A stretch of 16,797 nt of DNA from UBA8108 sp965659285 (lineage in GTDB: Bacteria; Planctomycetota; UBA8108), in assembly GCA_965659285.1 (NCBI GenBank), contig CBFHWB010000086.1, positions 1 through 16,797 on the forward strand, read 5' to 3'. Position 1 is the stretch's first letter; every line of letters starts with the position of its first letter. The notes beneath the pieces were generated by a model. That model did not search any database. It saw only the letters and a program-made list of their open reading frames with translations, and was not told where the DNA came from. The position numbers were made by a program, and so were the translations under genes. Below, one piece after another: positions 1 to 7,628 of the stretch.

Positions 1-366
1 ATGGCCGTAGGAGGTCTCGAGCACCTGGACCTCGACGCTTCGGTGGAAGGGCTGTCCGCGGGCGGTGATGTCATCGGCCCAGACGAAGATTCCGGCGTTG
101 CCGCGCGCCTTCATATGGCGCCACTCGACCTCCATGATGAAGTTCTGGTACATGCGCGTGGTGCGAAGCTCGCCGGTCGGCTTGCCGGAGCAGATGATCA
201 TCCCGTCTTTCACTGCCCAGGTGGAGGGGGCGGTGTTGACCCTGACCCACCCGTCGAGGTTTTTGCCGTTGAAGAGCGGACGGAATTCTTCCTTCTTATC
301 CTCTGCCGCAATAGCGGGGAGGAGGGACAAGAGGGCCAGTACGGGCAACAGGCTGAAGGTTTTCAT
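1..366 (-). CDS. DUF1080 (3-keto-disaccharide hydrolase domain) secreted protein, 3' end missing
   Basis: The first 122 residues are present; the frame runs off the left edge, so the C-terminal half is missing. Residues 1-21 are a Sec-type signal peptide ending near A-I-A-A, so the protein is exported. The DUF1080 (PF06439) pattern follows: L-F-N-G-K-N-L-D-G-W at 31-40, W-A-V-K-D-G at 50-55, a G-N-A-G-I-F-V-W segment at 89-96 and an E-V-Q-V-L-E strand at 112-117. The fold is concanavalin-A-like; some members hydrolyse 3-keto-glycosides, others are only carbohydrate binding. The ATG is chosen because AAGGAG lies at 377-382, 10 nt upstream, and it gives a clean signal peptide. It is transcribed divergently from the symporter-sulfatase genes, which fits a shared role in glycan use. 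The family call is firm; the activity of this copy is inferred. Confidence 0.9.
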   Translation of the reverse strand, partial: MKTFSLLPVLALLSLLPAIAAEDKKEEFRPLFNGKNLDGWVRVNTAPSTWAVKDGMIICSGKPTGELRTTRMYQNFIMEVEWRHMKARGNAGIFVWADDITARGQPFHRSVEVQVLETSYGH

Positions 367-534
367 GACTCATGGTCTCCTTGGTTTATTTCTACCATGG
401 ATAGGATAACCCAAGCTGCTGGTGAAAAGTAGGAGCGCCCGGCTTGCCGGGAGCACGGCCTCGGGCTACTCTCGGGTCTTGAGTTCTATTCCGCGGGCCT
501 TCACGCCCCCGACCTTATTCCGAGGAGGACCTTC
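367..534. promoter_or_regulatory. Divergent intergenic region with a 6-2-6 inverted repeat
   Basis: This 168-nt spacer must hold the promoters of the DUF1080 gene (leftward) and the symporter-sulfatase genes (rightward). It contains a perfect inverted repeat, CCCGGC-TT-GCCGGG, at 438-451, which could be an operator or a small RNA hairpin. The symporter's Shine-Dalgarno AGGAGG is at 523-528. I found no convincing -35/-10 pair on either strand. The regulatory role is inferred from position only. Confidence 0.4.
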
Positions 535-2298
535 GTGAGCCATTGGGACTGGGGCATCATCGCCCTGCTGAACATCCCGGTCATCGTCTACGGTTTCTAC
601 CTGGGGCTCAAGGTGCGCAGCAGCACAGACTGGTTCCTTGCCGGGCGCACCCTGCCGTGGTGGCTGGTGGGGGTCTCGATGTACGCCACGGCGATCGACT
701 CGAGCGATCTCGTCGGGGATTCCGGCGAGACCTACAATACCGGGCTCAGTTTTTTCGTCATGAACTGGGTAGGGGTTGTGGCGGGCTGGATGATCGCCGG
801 TTTTTTCATCGCACTTCCCATGTACCGCCGGGGCATGTTCACCAATGCCGAGTACCTTGAGGCTCGCTTCGGGCCGGCAGCGCGGGTGCTGAGCGTTCTC
901 GTACAATTGCAGTATCGTACCGCCGTCATGGCGATTATCGCCTATACCGCCTACCTGACCCTCGATATTGTCTGTGGCCTCGGTTCCTACGCCTGGTGGG
1001 GTGTCATCGGGATCGCCATCCTGGCGAGTATCTACACGGCGCTGGGCGGCCTGCGCACGGTGGCGATTACAGATTCGCTGCAGTTTGTGGTGATGCTTGC
1101 GGCGGCCCTTATTTTCTGGGGGCTTGTCTGGGGCGAGGTAGGTGGCTGGGAGGGTACGCGCGAAAAGCTCGAGGTGCACGATCCCGAGGTGGCCGCGGAA
1201 ATGCTGCATGTCGGCCATGACACGGTTGAGCATAAAGCGGTGGTTAAATTCTCGGAGAGGACCGGTGCAGGCGCTCAGCCCGATCCTCATGAGGCGAAGC
1301 GGATGCATATCGAGGGCTTCAAATACAACAAGGAGAAAAAGAGATACGAGCGCCGTTCCCCGGTCTGGCTCGTCATCCTGGCCTTCATCATCCTCGGCAT
1401 CGGCTACTCGGTGGTGAACCACACCCAGTGCATGCGCCTGCTCGGTGCGCGCAGCGAGTGGCACCTGAAAATGTCGGTCTTCGCGGCCGGCCTCATCCTG
1501 GTGGTGATGTCTTTCTTCAACCTCTCGATGGGGGTCATGGGCCGTGCTCTTCATCCCGTGGTTGACCTGCTGCCGGGCGGTAAAAATGACGCCATCTATC
1601 CCTTCATGGTCAGCGAGCTGGCTCCGGAATTCCTCAAGGGAGTCGTGGTGGCGGGGATTCTCGCGGCCGCCTTGTCGACCTTCGACTCCATCGGCTCGAC
1701 GCTCTCGGCGCTCTTCACCCGTGATATCTATGCCCGCTTCATTACCAGGGATGGGGATGACAATCACTACCTGAAGGTGGGGCGCTGGGCTACACCGCTG
1801 GTCATCGGAGGCTCGTTCCTCTACATCTTTCCCTACGATTTTCTCGGAGAGGGGATGGTCAGCTTCTTTCTCAGCATCAGCAGCGTCTTCGTGGTGCCCC
1901 TGCTGACCCTCTATCTCATGGGCCGGTTCACGCCGGTTCATCGGCGAAGCGGCGTGATCGGGCTCTGTGTCGGTGGAGCCTATGGCCTGGCGCGACTGTG
2001 GATCGACAGCCAGGGTGTCTATCTCGCCTTTTTCCTGACAAACAAGTACGCAGCCTATTCCTACAGCATGCTCTTCACCGCGGCCTCGATGGTGGTGGTG
2101 TCGCTGGTGCTGGGCTGGGAGAAGAAGGGCGAGCTGCGCACTGTCGAGGTTGACGGCTGGCTTGGCAGGAGCCAGGAGCAGGCAAGAGAACTGCTGGCTT
2201 CTGAGCATGGGGAAGCCTCCAGCTCCCGGCTGCCGGCGATTCTCGCCCTGCTGGTTCTCGCCCTCGGTTGCATCCTGAGCTTTGTGATCTTCTGGTAG
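535..2298 (+). CDS. Sodium:solute symporter (SSS/SSF family)
   Basis: A 587-residue inner-membrane transporter of the SSF family (PF00474), which couples Na+ entry to solute uptake. Two family hallmarks are visible: the Y-T-A-L-G-G-L-R-T-V-A-I-T-D-S-L-Q segment at 167-183 (TM5-like), and A-A-L-S-T-F-D-S-I-G-S-T with a following R-D-I-Y at about 378-399 (the TM8-like helix that supplies Na+-site hydroxyls). About 12-13 hydrophobic helices can be counted. A strongly charged stretch of about 70 residues (205-275) separates two helices and is longer than the usual loop. The GTG start is chosen because AGGAGG at 523-528 lies 6 nt upstream and the protein then begins with a short polar lead into the first helix. 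The next gene, a sulfatase, follows after 81 nt. The substrate is unknown; a desulfated sugar or glycoside is inferred from neighbours. Confidence 0.93.
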   Translation: MSHWDWGIIALLNIPVIVYGFYLGLKVRSSTDWFLAGRTLPWWLVGVSMYATAIDSSDLVGDSGETYNTGLSFFVMNWVGVVAGWMIAGFFIALPMYRRGMFTNAEYLEARFGPAARVLSVLVQLQYRTAVMAIIAYTAYLTLDIVCGLGSYAWWGVIGIAILASIYTALGGLRTVAITDSLQFVVMLAAALIFWGLVWGEVGGWEGTREKLEVHDPEVAAEMLHVGHDTVEHKAVVKFSERTGAGAQPDPHEAKRMHIEGFKYNKEKKRYERRSPVWLVILAFIILGIGYSVVNHTQCMRLLGARSEWHLKMSVFAAGLILVVMSFFNLSMGVMGRALHPVVDLLPGGKNDAIYPFMVSELAPEFLKGVVVAGILAAALSTFDSIGSTLSALFTRDIYARFITRDGDDNHYLKVGRWATPLVIGGSFLYIFPYDFLGEGMVSFFLSISSVFVVPLLTLYLMGRFTPVHRRSGVIGLCVGGAYGLARLWIDSQGVYLAFFLTNKYAAYSYSMLFTAASMVVVSLVLGWEKKGELRTVEVDGWLGRSQEQARELLASEHGEASSSRLPAILALLVLALGCILSFVIFW

Positions 2299-2310
2299 AC
2301 ATCGCTGCTG

Positions 2311-2336
2311 CCCGCCACGGCGGGCCGGGGTATACT
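2311..2336 (+). promoter_or_regulatory. Inverted repeat followed by a -10-like hexamer upstream of the first sulfatase
   Basis: A perfect inverted repeat, CCCGCC-AC-GGCGGG, lies at 2311-2324, just after the symporter stop. TATACT at 2331-2336 resembles a -10 hexamer and would give a leader of roughly 37 nt to the sulfatase start at 2380. There is no recognisable -35 at the right spacing and no T-run after the stem, so neither promoter nor terminator is secure. If real, the sulfatases could be transcribed partly independently of the symporter. Confidence 0.3.
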
Positions 2337-2379
2337 GTCGGTTCGATTTAATGTCTCCGTAAACTCAGCGAGCGAGAAC

Positions 2380-3921
2380 ATGAAACACACGATCCTTGCC
2401 CTTGTTCTGACCGTTTTCACCTCATTGGCGGCGACCGCCGCCGACCGGCCGAACATCCTCATCATCCTGACCGATGACATGGGCTTCTCCGATCTCGGCT
2501 CTTTCGGCGGTGAAATTGACACGCCGAACCTCGACTCCCTGGCGAAGGGTGGATTGCGCTTTACCGAGTTTTACAACACGGCGCGGTGCTGGCCGACCCG
2601 GGCGACGCTCCTGGGGGGGCGCTACAGCGACCGCCTCGGACCCTCTCAGATCAGCATCGCAGAGGTTCTGAAGCCGGCCGGCTACCAGACGGGCATGGTG
2701 GGCAAGTGGCACCTGGGTATGAATCCCCGCAAGGATGGCCCGATCCAGCGCGGCTTCGACGATTTCTACGGCACGATGACCGGTGCCGGCTCCTTCTGGG
2801 ATCCGTACACGCTGACCCGCAACACCGATCCGATCGATGCGGTGGAGGAGGAGGGAGAGAATTACTATTACACCGATGTCATCGGCCGCGAGGCTGTCCG
2901 CCAGATCGAGGCCTTCGCCAGGAACAAGGACAAGCCCTTCTTTCAATACGTTGCCTTTACCGCGGCGCACTGGCCGCTTCACGCCCCGGAAAAGACCATC
3001 CAGAAATACATCCCGCGCTACCAGGGCGGCTGGGAGGAGCTCCGCGCGGCGCGCTACAAGCGCATGCTTGAGATGGGGATCATCGACAAGGAGCGCTGGC
3101 CGCTTCCGGCTACCGAGTGGAACGTCAAGAAGTGGAAGGATATCGACCACAAGGAGTGGCGCATCCGCAATATGGCGATCTACGCCGCCATGGTCGACCA
3201 TATGGACCAGGCGGTGGGTAAGATCGTCGATGCGCTGAAGCGCACGGGCGCTTTCGACAACACCCTGGTCATCTACTTTCACGATAACGGAGCCTGCCCG
3301 GAGCATCTCGGCGGCAACGGCTGGAACACGGCGAACAACGTGCTCGCCAAGGCGAAGAAGGCCGGCAAGAAGGTCTATGTCGGCGACCATTTCAACGTCA
3401 TGATGGGTGGGCCGCTGACCTACGGCAGCGTCGGCCAGAACTGGGCCCACTCGCAGAATACCCCGCTTCGCCGCTACAAGATGAATGTCCATGAGGGCGG
3501 CGCCTGCACCCCGGCGATCGTTCACTGGCCGAAGGGGCTCAAGCACAAGCCGGGCTCGATCACCCGGCAGCGCGGCCATGTTGTCGACATGATGGCCACC
3601 TGCATCGAGCTGGCCGGGGCGAAGTATCCTGCCGAGCGCAATGGCCGCAAGGTCGACCCGCACGAGAGCCTGAGCCTGGTGCCGGTCCTCACCGGCGGAA
3701 AGCAGCCTCGCGAGCACGCCTACATTTTCAACCACGCCAACACCCATGCGGTGATCAAGGGCGACTACAAGCTGGTGCGCGAGGGCCGCAAGAGGCCCTG
3801 GTACCTCTACAACCTGGCGAAGAACCGCACCGAGACCATCAACCTCGCCAAGAAGGAGCCCTCGATGGTGGCGGCCCTGGAGGAGATCTGGGAAAACCGC
3901 TGGGGCAGGAAGAAGAAGTAG
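2380..3921 (+). CDS. Secreted S1-family sulfatase (C-W-P-T-R type)
   Basis: A 513-residue arylsulfatase-like enzyme (PF00884) that hydrolyses sulfate esters, probably in the periplasm. Residues 1-21 are a signal peptide (M-K-H-T-I start, A-A-T-A-A end). The core follows in family order: paired metal aspartates T-D-D at 31-33; the signature C70-W-P-T-R74 followed by A-T-L-L-G-G, where C70 would be matured to formylglycine; G-K-W-H-L-G at 108-113; A-A-H-W-P-L-H-A-P at 195-203; and H-D-N-G at 301-304 with metal-binding Asp302 and Asn303. All catalytic elements are present and the length is normal. The ATG has only a weak Shine-Dalgarno (AGCGAG at 2371-2376). The second sulfatase starts 6 nt after this stop, so the two are almost certainly cotranscribed. 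Activity depends on a formylglycine-generating enzyme encoded elsewhere. The substrate is not deducible. Confidence 0.95.
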   Translation: MKHTILALVLTVFTSLAATAADRPNILIILTDDMGFSDLGSFGGEIDTPNLDSLAKGGLRFTEFYNTARCWPTRATLLGGRYSDRLGPSQISIAEVLKPAGYQTGMVGKWHLGMNPRKDGPIQRGFDDFYGTMTGAGSFWDPYTLTRNTDPIDAVEEEGENYYYTDVIGREAVRQIEAFARNKDKPFFQYVAFTAAHWPLHAPEKTIQKYIPRYQGGWEELRAARYKRMLEMGIIDKERWPLPATEWNVKKWKDIDHKEWRIRNMAIYAAMVDHMDQAVGKIVDALKRTGAFDNTLVIYFHDNGACPEHLGGNGWNTANNVLAKAKKAGKKVYVGDHFNVMMGGPLTYGSVGQNWAHSQNTPLRRYKMNVHEGGACTPAIVHWPKGLKHKPGSITRQRGHVVDMMATCIELAGAKYPAERNGRKVDPHESLSLVPVLTGGKQPREHAYIFNHANTHAVIKGDYKLVREGRKRPWYLYNLAKNRTETINLAKKEPSMVAALEEIWENRWGRKKK

Positions 3922-3927
3922 TTTTCC

Positions 3928-5391
3928 ATGAACCTATCCAGATCACGTTTCCTCATTTTAATCGTTCTGCTTGCCTGCGCTCCCGCGGGGCTGCGAGCCG
4001 CGCCGCGTCCGAACATCATCTTCTTTCTCTCCGATGATCACCGCTGGGACCGGCTGGGTTGCGCCGGGCATCCGATCCTCAAGACTCCGACCCTGGACAG
4101 CCTGGCCGCTGGTGGAATCCGGTTCGCGAATATGTTCGTCACCACCTCGATCTGCGCAGCCAGCCGCGCCTCTCTCCTCACCGGTCTTTACGAGCGCTCA
4201 CACCGCTTCACCTTCGGCACTCCGCCGATCGCTTCGAAGTTGACCGGTGAGAGTTACCCGGCGCTCCTTCGCAAGGCGGGCTACCGTACCGGCTTCATCG
4301 GTAAGTTCGGAGTCAGGATTGAGCGCGGCGAGCGCGAGAAGATGTTCGACTTCTTCGTCGGCATCGGACGGGGGCCGTATTTCAAGAAACAGAAGGATGG
4401 AAGCCGGCGACACGAGAGCGAGCTCTGCGGCGACCAGGCCATCCGGTTTATCGAATCAAACCCTGAGGAGAAGCCCTTCTGCCTGTCTGTCAGTTTTAAC
4501 GCTTCGCATGCGGAGGACGGCGACAAGCGTCCCGGCATCGGGCACTTCCCCTGGCCGAAGGCGGTCGACGGCCTCTACGAGGATGTCGAGATTCCGGATG
4601 CTCTCTACAGCGCCTCGGAGATTTTTGATGCTCACCCCGAGTTCATGAAGAAATCGATGAACCGCCAGCGGTTCTTCTGGCGTTGGGACAAGCCCGAGAA
4701 GTTCCGCACCAACCTGCGGGCCTATTATCGAATGATCAGCGGAATTGACGGGGTGATCGCCCGGGTTCGGGGCAAGCTCGCGGAGAAAAAGCTCGCCTCG
4801 AATACGGTCATCATTTTCAGTGGCGACAACGGCTACTACGAAGGCCAGAGGGGTTTCGCCGGGAAGTGGTCGCATTACGAAGAGTCGCTCAGGGTGCCGC
4901 TCATTATCCATGATCCGCGTGCGGAACAGTCTCTGCGCGGGAAGGTGTCCGGCTTGATGACGCTCAATATCGACATTCCCGCCACGATCCTCGCCTATGC
5001 CGGCATCGATGTTCCTGCCGGCTACCAGGGGCGCAGCCTGCTACCCCTGGCGCAGGGCCGTGATCCGGGGAAATGGCGCGCAGACACCTTTGCTGAGCAC
5101 CTGATGAATCATGCGGCGATACCGAAGTGGGAGGGCGTGCGCGGCTCACGCTACGTCTACGCACGCTACTTCGAGCAGAAGCCCGCTTACGAATACCTGC
5201 ACGATCTGGAGAAAGATCCATCCCAGTTGAAGAATTTCGCGGCGGATCCGGGCTATCGTGAGACGCTCGAAAAAATGCGCAGACGTTGCGAGGAGCTTCG
5301 CGATGCCTACGGGGGTCCTTACGACCCCGAGTGGGTGAAGAAGCTCAAAGCCCGGCAGCAGCAGAAGAAGCAAAAGAAGAAGGCCGGCTGA
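3928..5391 (+). CDS. Secreted S1-family sulfatase (C-A-A-S-R type)
   Basis: A 487-residue sulfatase (PF00884), probably exported: residues 1-25 form a signal peptide ending near L-R-A-A. Metal aspartates lie in S-D-D-H at 35-38. The formylglycine signature is C76-A-A-S-R80 followed by A-S-L-L-T-G; alanine replaces the usual proline at the third position, a variant seen in active S1 enzymes. I-G-K-F-G at 124-128 replaces the common G-K-W-H motif, and G-D-N-G at 299-302 provides the second metal site. It is clearly a different subfamily from the sulfatase directly upstream, suggesting a different linkage or position on the same substrate. The C-terminus is lysine- and glutamine-rich from about residue 471, ending K-K-Q-K-K-K-A-G. 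Spacing to the upstream stop is 6 nt with only a purine-rich stretch (3907-3918) as possible Shine-Dalgarno, so translational coupling is likely. Confidence 0.95.
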   Translation: MNLSRSRFLILIVLLACAPAGLRAAPRPNIIFFLSDDHRWDRLGCAGHPILKTPTLDSLAAGGIRFANMFVTTSICAASRASLLTGLYERSHRFTFGTPPIASKLTGESYPALLRKAGYRTGFIGKFGVRIERGEREKMFDFFVGIGRGPYFKKQKDGSRRHESELCGDQAIRFIESNPEEKPFCLSVSFNASHAEDGDKRPGIGHFPWPKAVDGLYEDVEIPDALYSASEIFDAHPEFMKKSMNRQRFFWRWDKPEKFRTNLRAYYRMISGIDGVIARVRGKLAEKKLASNTVIIFSGDNGYYEGQRGFAGKWSHYEESLRVPLIIHDPRAEQSLRGKVSGLMTLNIDIPATILAYAGIDVPAGYQGRSLLPLAQGRDPGKWRADTFAEHLMNHAAIPKWEGVRGSRYVYARYFEQKPAYEYLHDLEKDPSQLKNFAADPGYRETLEKMRRRCEELRDAYGGPYDPEWVKKLKARQQQKKQKKKAG

Positions 5392-5399
5392 GAAGCCGG
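5384..5399 (+). terminator. GNRA-capped hairpin over the sulfatase stop codon
   Basis: CCGGCT (5384-5389), loop GAGA (5390-5393) and AGCCGG (5394-5399) form a perfect 6-bp stem with a GNRA-type tetraloop spanning the TGA stop at 5389-5391. There is no following U-tract, so it is not a classical intrinsic terminator. It may stabilise the 3' end of the sulfatase mRNA. The structure is read directly; the role is inferred. Confidence 0.35.
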
Positions 5400-5409
5400 A
5401 AGCTCTTCA

Positions 5410-5517
5410 ATGGCTGTATGTTAAGAATCCGACAAGTACAGACAGCCATCAGGGTGAAGCTGGGGTACCATGGTTCGGTGAAGGCGACGGTTAGTGTTGC
5501 CGGGTTCCGTGAACCAT
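5410..5517 (+). promoter_or_regulatory. Structured leader with two inverted repeats
   Basis: Two stems precede the LTxxQ-protein gene. The first pairs ATGGCTGT (5410-5417) with ACAGCCAT (5442-5449), 8 perfect bp around a 24-nt loop. The second pairs ATGGTTCG (5470-5477) with TGAACCAT (5510-5517), 7 Watson-Crick pairs plus one G-U, and has an inner stem GGCGAC (5483-5488) with GTTGCC (5496-5501), 6 pairs including one G-U. The ribosome binding site AGGAG (5523-5527) follows immediately. The arrangement could be a cis-regulatory leader; I do not recognise a known riboswitch class. Confidence 0.35.
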
Positions 5518-5537
5518 CTATCAGGAGATAAAAGATC

Positions 5538-6401
5538 ATGAAGGCTCTCATCGCTTCGATTGTTGCAGTAGGTGTGCTCGCCGGCGGTTACCTCGTTCTC
5601 AAGGTAAGCGACCTCAGCGACCAGGTGACCAGCTTGAACGATCAACTGGGTACCGCACAACTGGCTCTCAATAGCCTGGAGGGTTCAAACGAAGACAAGA
5701 AACAGAACGCCGGGCTCAAAGAGTTGGGTGAGCGCTTGACCCTTCTCGAGGTTTCGAAGAACGATGCGGAGGCCTCGGCGCCTGCCGCGGCTCCGGCTGC
5801 CGGCCTGTCCGAGGTCCAGGCGCAGCTTGCGGTCCACGACAAGGATATCGCGCAGTTGAAGAAAGACCTTAAGGGCTCCAGCCAGGTCAGCAGCCGGCTT
5901 GACGAGGTCGCCGATCGTTTCCTGGGTGGAGGAAGCAGGGACTCCAACGGTGAACGCGAGGGCGGCCTGAACCGACTCTCCGAGCTCAGAACCCTCTTCA
6001 GCGGTGATTCCAACGAGCTGACCCCGGAGCAGCAGCAGAGGCGCGAAGAGCTTACCAAGCAGTTCCAGGGGCAGCGAGACGACTGGACGATCAGGGGCTT
6101 TGACAGATCCCTCGAGCTGAAGCTCGATGATGGCCAGAAAGACACTCTCAAGCAATTTCTCGCCCAGGAGCGGACCTCACTCGATGAGCTCAAGGGCCAG
6201 GAGCTCGAAAAGGAAGCTCTCTCGGCTTCGCAGAAACAGATCAAGGCCAACACAGACGCCCGTGTCGAGACGATCCTGACCGCTGACCAGAACACCTCCT
6301 GGGGCAAGTACCGCTCCCAGTCACGCTCCTCGAGAGGCTTCGGACGAAGCAGTCGCGGCAGGGGCTCACGCGAAGGCGGCTCCGACCGCGGAAGCGAATA
6401 G
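5538..6401 (+). CDS. Membrane-anchored coiled-coil protein with two LTxxQ motifs and an Arg/Gly/Ser tail
   Basis: A 287-residue protein of no family I can name with certainty. Residues 2-22 are one hydrophobic segment, either an uncleaved anchor or a signal peptide, placing the rest outside the inner membrane. Residues 23-75 and 90-127 have heptad-like coiled-coil character, separated by an Ala/Pro-rich hinge at 79-90. The C-terminal half carries L-T-P-E-Q (161-165) and L-T-A-D-Q (247-251), the paired LTxxQ motifs typical of Spy/CpxP-type periplasmic helical proteins, with charged helices between them. Residues 260-287 are an Arg/Gly/Ser-rich tail (S-R-G-R-G-S-R type). The start is chosen from AGGAG at 5523-5527 and the hydrophobic N-terminus. 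It stands alone, 146 nt after the sulfatase. A chaperone or envelope-stress role is only inference; a structural coiled coil is the alternative. Confidence 0.85.
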   Translation: MKALIASIVAVGVLAGGYLVLKVSDLSDQVTSLNDQLGTAQLALNSLEGSNEDKKQNAGLKELGERLTLLEVSKNDAEASAPAAAPAAGLSEVQAQLAVHDKDIAQLKKDLKGSSQVSSRLDEVADRFLGGGSRDSNGEREGGLNRLSELRTLFSGDSNELTPEQQQRREELTKQFQGQRDDWTIRGFDRSLELKLDDGQKDTLKQFLAQERTSLDELKGQELEKEALSASQKQIKANTDARVETILTADQNTSWGKYRSQSRSSRGFGRSSRGRGSREGGSDRGSE

Positions 6402-6643
6402 GCTTTCCGATCTCTGTGCGCTGAAGGGTGGATACTTCGTCTTTCCAGCCGAGTAGAGAAGGCCTGGGCTTATTTTCAGAAAAACTGGCAGGCGGGTTCA
6501 TTTTCCTCCCCTACCAGACAGTGAACGATTTATTCAAAGTCGTCTAGTCGGGTTTTTTCCTTTAATCGGCCTCTTTTCCAGACTGCCTGTCGCAGCTGGC
6601 CTGGAGACCCCTGGAGGAATTCCATCAATAAAGGAGCGGGAAA

Positions 6644-7628
6644 ATGTCGAATTCATCAGCGTCGACAGTCAGGAAGATTATTGGGATTCTGTTTCTTATT
6701 TTCTCCGGGGCGATCATGGGGGGAGCTGTCCTGGTAGCGGGATTCAAGGGATCTGGCAATGGGGGGGCCGCACAGAACGAGGCCGTGTTCAGCTCGGTGA
6801 GACAGCCTCCCTCCACTTCGGATTATCTGGAGATGGCCGCCAGCATATTCGCGGTCTCCCTGGTCTTTTCATTCATAGGCGTCCTGATCTTCGGGATCCG
6901 TAAATGGAAACTGACCCTGGGATGGAACCTGGCCGGGGCAGGCATCTACGGGCTCATGGCCATCCTGGGCCTTTATTCCATTGNNNNNNNNNNCGGAGAT
7001 CCGGGAAAAGATGGCGTCAAATGATCCCGAGGGGGCGAAGGCGATCGAGAAGCTTTCTATCGACCTGGTCTCGGGGCTCCTGGCTGGCGGCTTGATCGTG
7101 CTGGCCGGCGGAGCGTTGCTGTGGCTTGAATACTCAAAGAAGAGCCGTCGCAAAAGCTCTCGGGCCAGGCTTGTCTCCAAGGCTGGATCCAGCCAGGTCG
7201 AAAAAAGTGAATCGGTCTCCAGAAAAAAAACCTCTCGAGGAAGTCGTCCAACTTCGGTCACGATCATCTCCTGGTTCATCATCGTTTCATCGGTAATGGC
7301 GTTCGCTCAGGGCATCTGGGGTATGTTCGATCCGCTGACACAGGATGTGATGAAGTCTGTTACCCTTCCGATTCCGATGCAATATGGAATGATGTTCGCG
7401 GGAGTTCTCCTCAGCATGTCCTGCTCGATCGCGATGCTGAAGGGCAAGGGATGGGGGCGGCTCTTCTGGATCTCCTGGACCAGCGTATCCATGATTGTCG
7501 GCCTGGTGATTTCTCCTGTTCCGATTATGATCCTTCTCGGAATGGTTCCGTTCCTGGTCGCGACCGTTTTTCTTTACCGCCCGGCCGTGAGCTCTTATTT
7601 TTCCACCAGTCAGCAGCCCTCTGTTTGA
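6644..7628 (+). CDS. Multi-spanning membrane protein, interrupted by an assembly gap
   Basis: I read this as one gene of about 320 residues split by Ns at 6984-6993. Before the gap, 113 residues have three hydrophobic segments (about 13-33, 62-85, 91-112). After it, about 210 residues have one helix, a basic linker (Y-S-K-K-S-R-R-K-S-S-R), and a second module of about four helices starting R-P-T-S-V-T-I-I-S-W and ending L-Y-R-P-A-V-S-S-Y-F, a layout common among unnamed bacterial integral membrane proteins. The halves lie in different frames only because of the placeholder length: the frames join if the true gap is a multiple of three, and with nothing missing the junction codon would be GCG. 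AAGGAG at 6631-6636, 7 nt upstream of the ATG, supports the start. Function unknown. A real frameshift is the alternative. Confidence 0.75.
6984..6993. other. Assembly gap (10 Ns)
   Basis: Ten consecutive Ns join two pieces of sequence inside a membrane-protein gene. A run of exactly 10 is probably a scaffolding placeholder rather than a measured length. Confidence 0.97.

Noticed and set aside
466..2208. Long open frame on the minus strand opposite the symporter
   Set aside because: It lies wholly over a clear SSF transporter gene, and its His/Arg/Gly-rich translation has no recognisable domain. Long antisense frames are expected in G+C-rich coding DNA.
2422..3747. Long minus-strand frame opposite the first sulfatase
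   Set aside because: It mirrors a sulfatase with complete catalytic motifs; no domain, signal or ribosome binding site supports it.
6551..6557. GGG followed by six Ts in the 6402-6643 spacer, suspected as an intrinsic terminator
   Set aside because: I found no stable stem directly before the T-run. The rest of this 242-nt spacer showed no convincing element apart from the ribosome binding site at 6631-6636.
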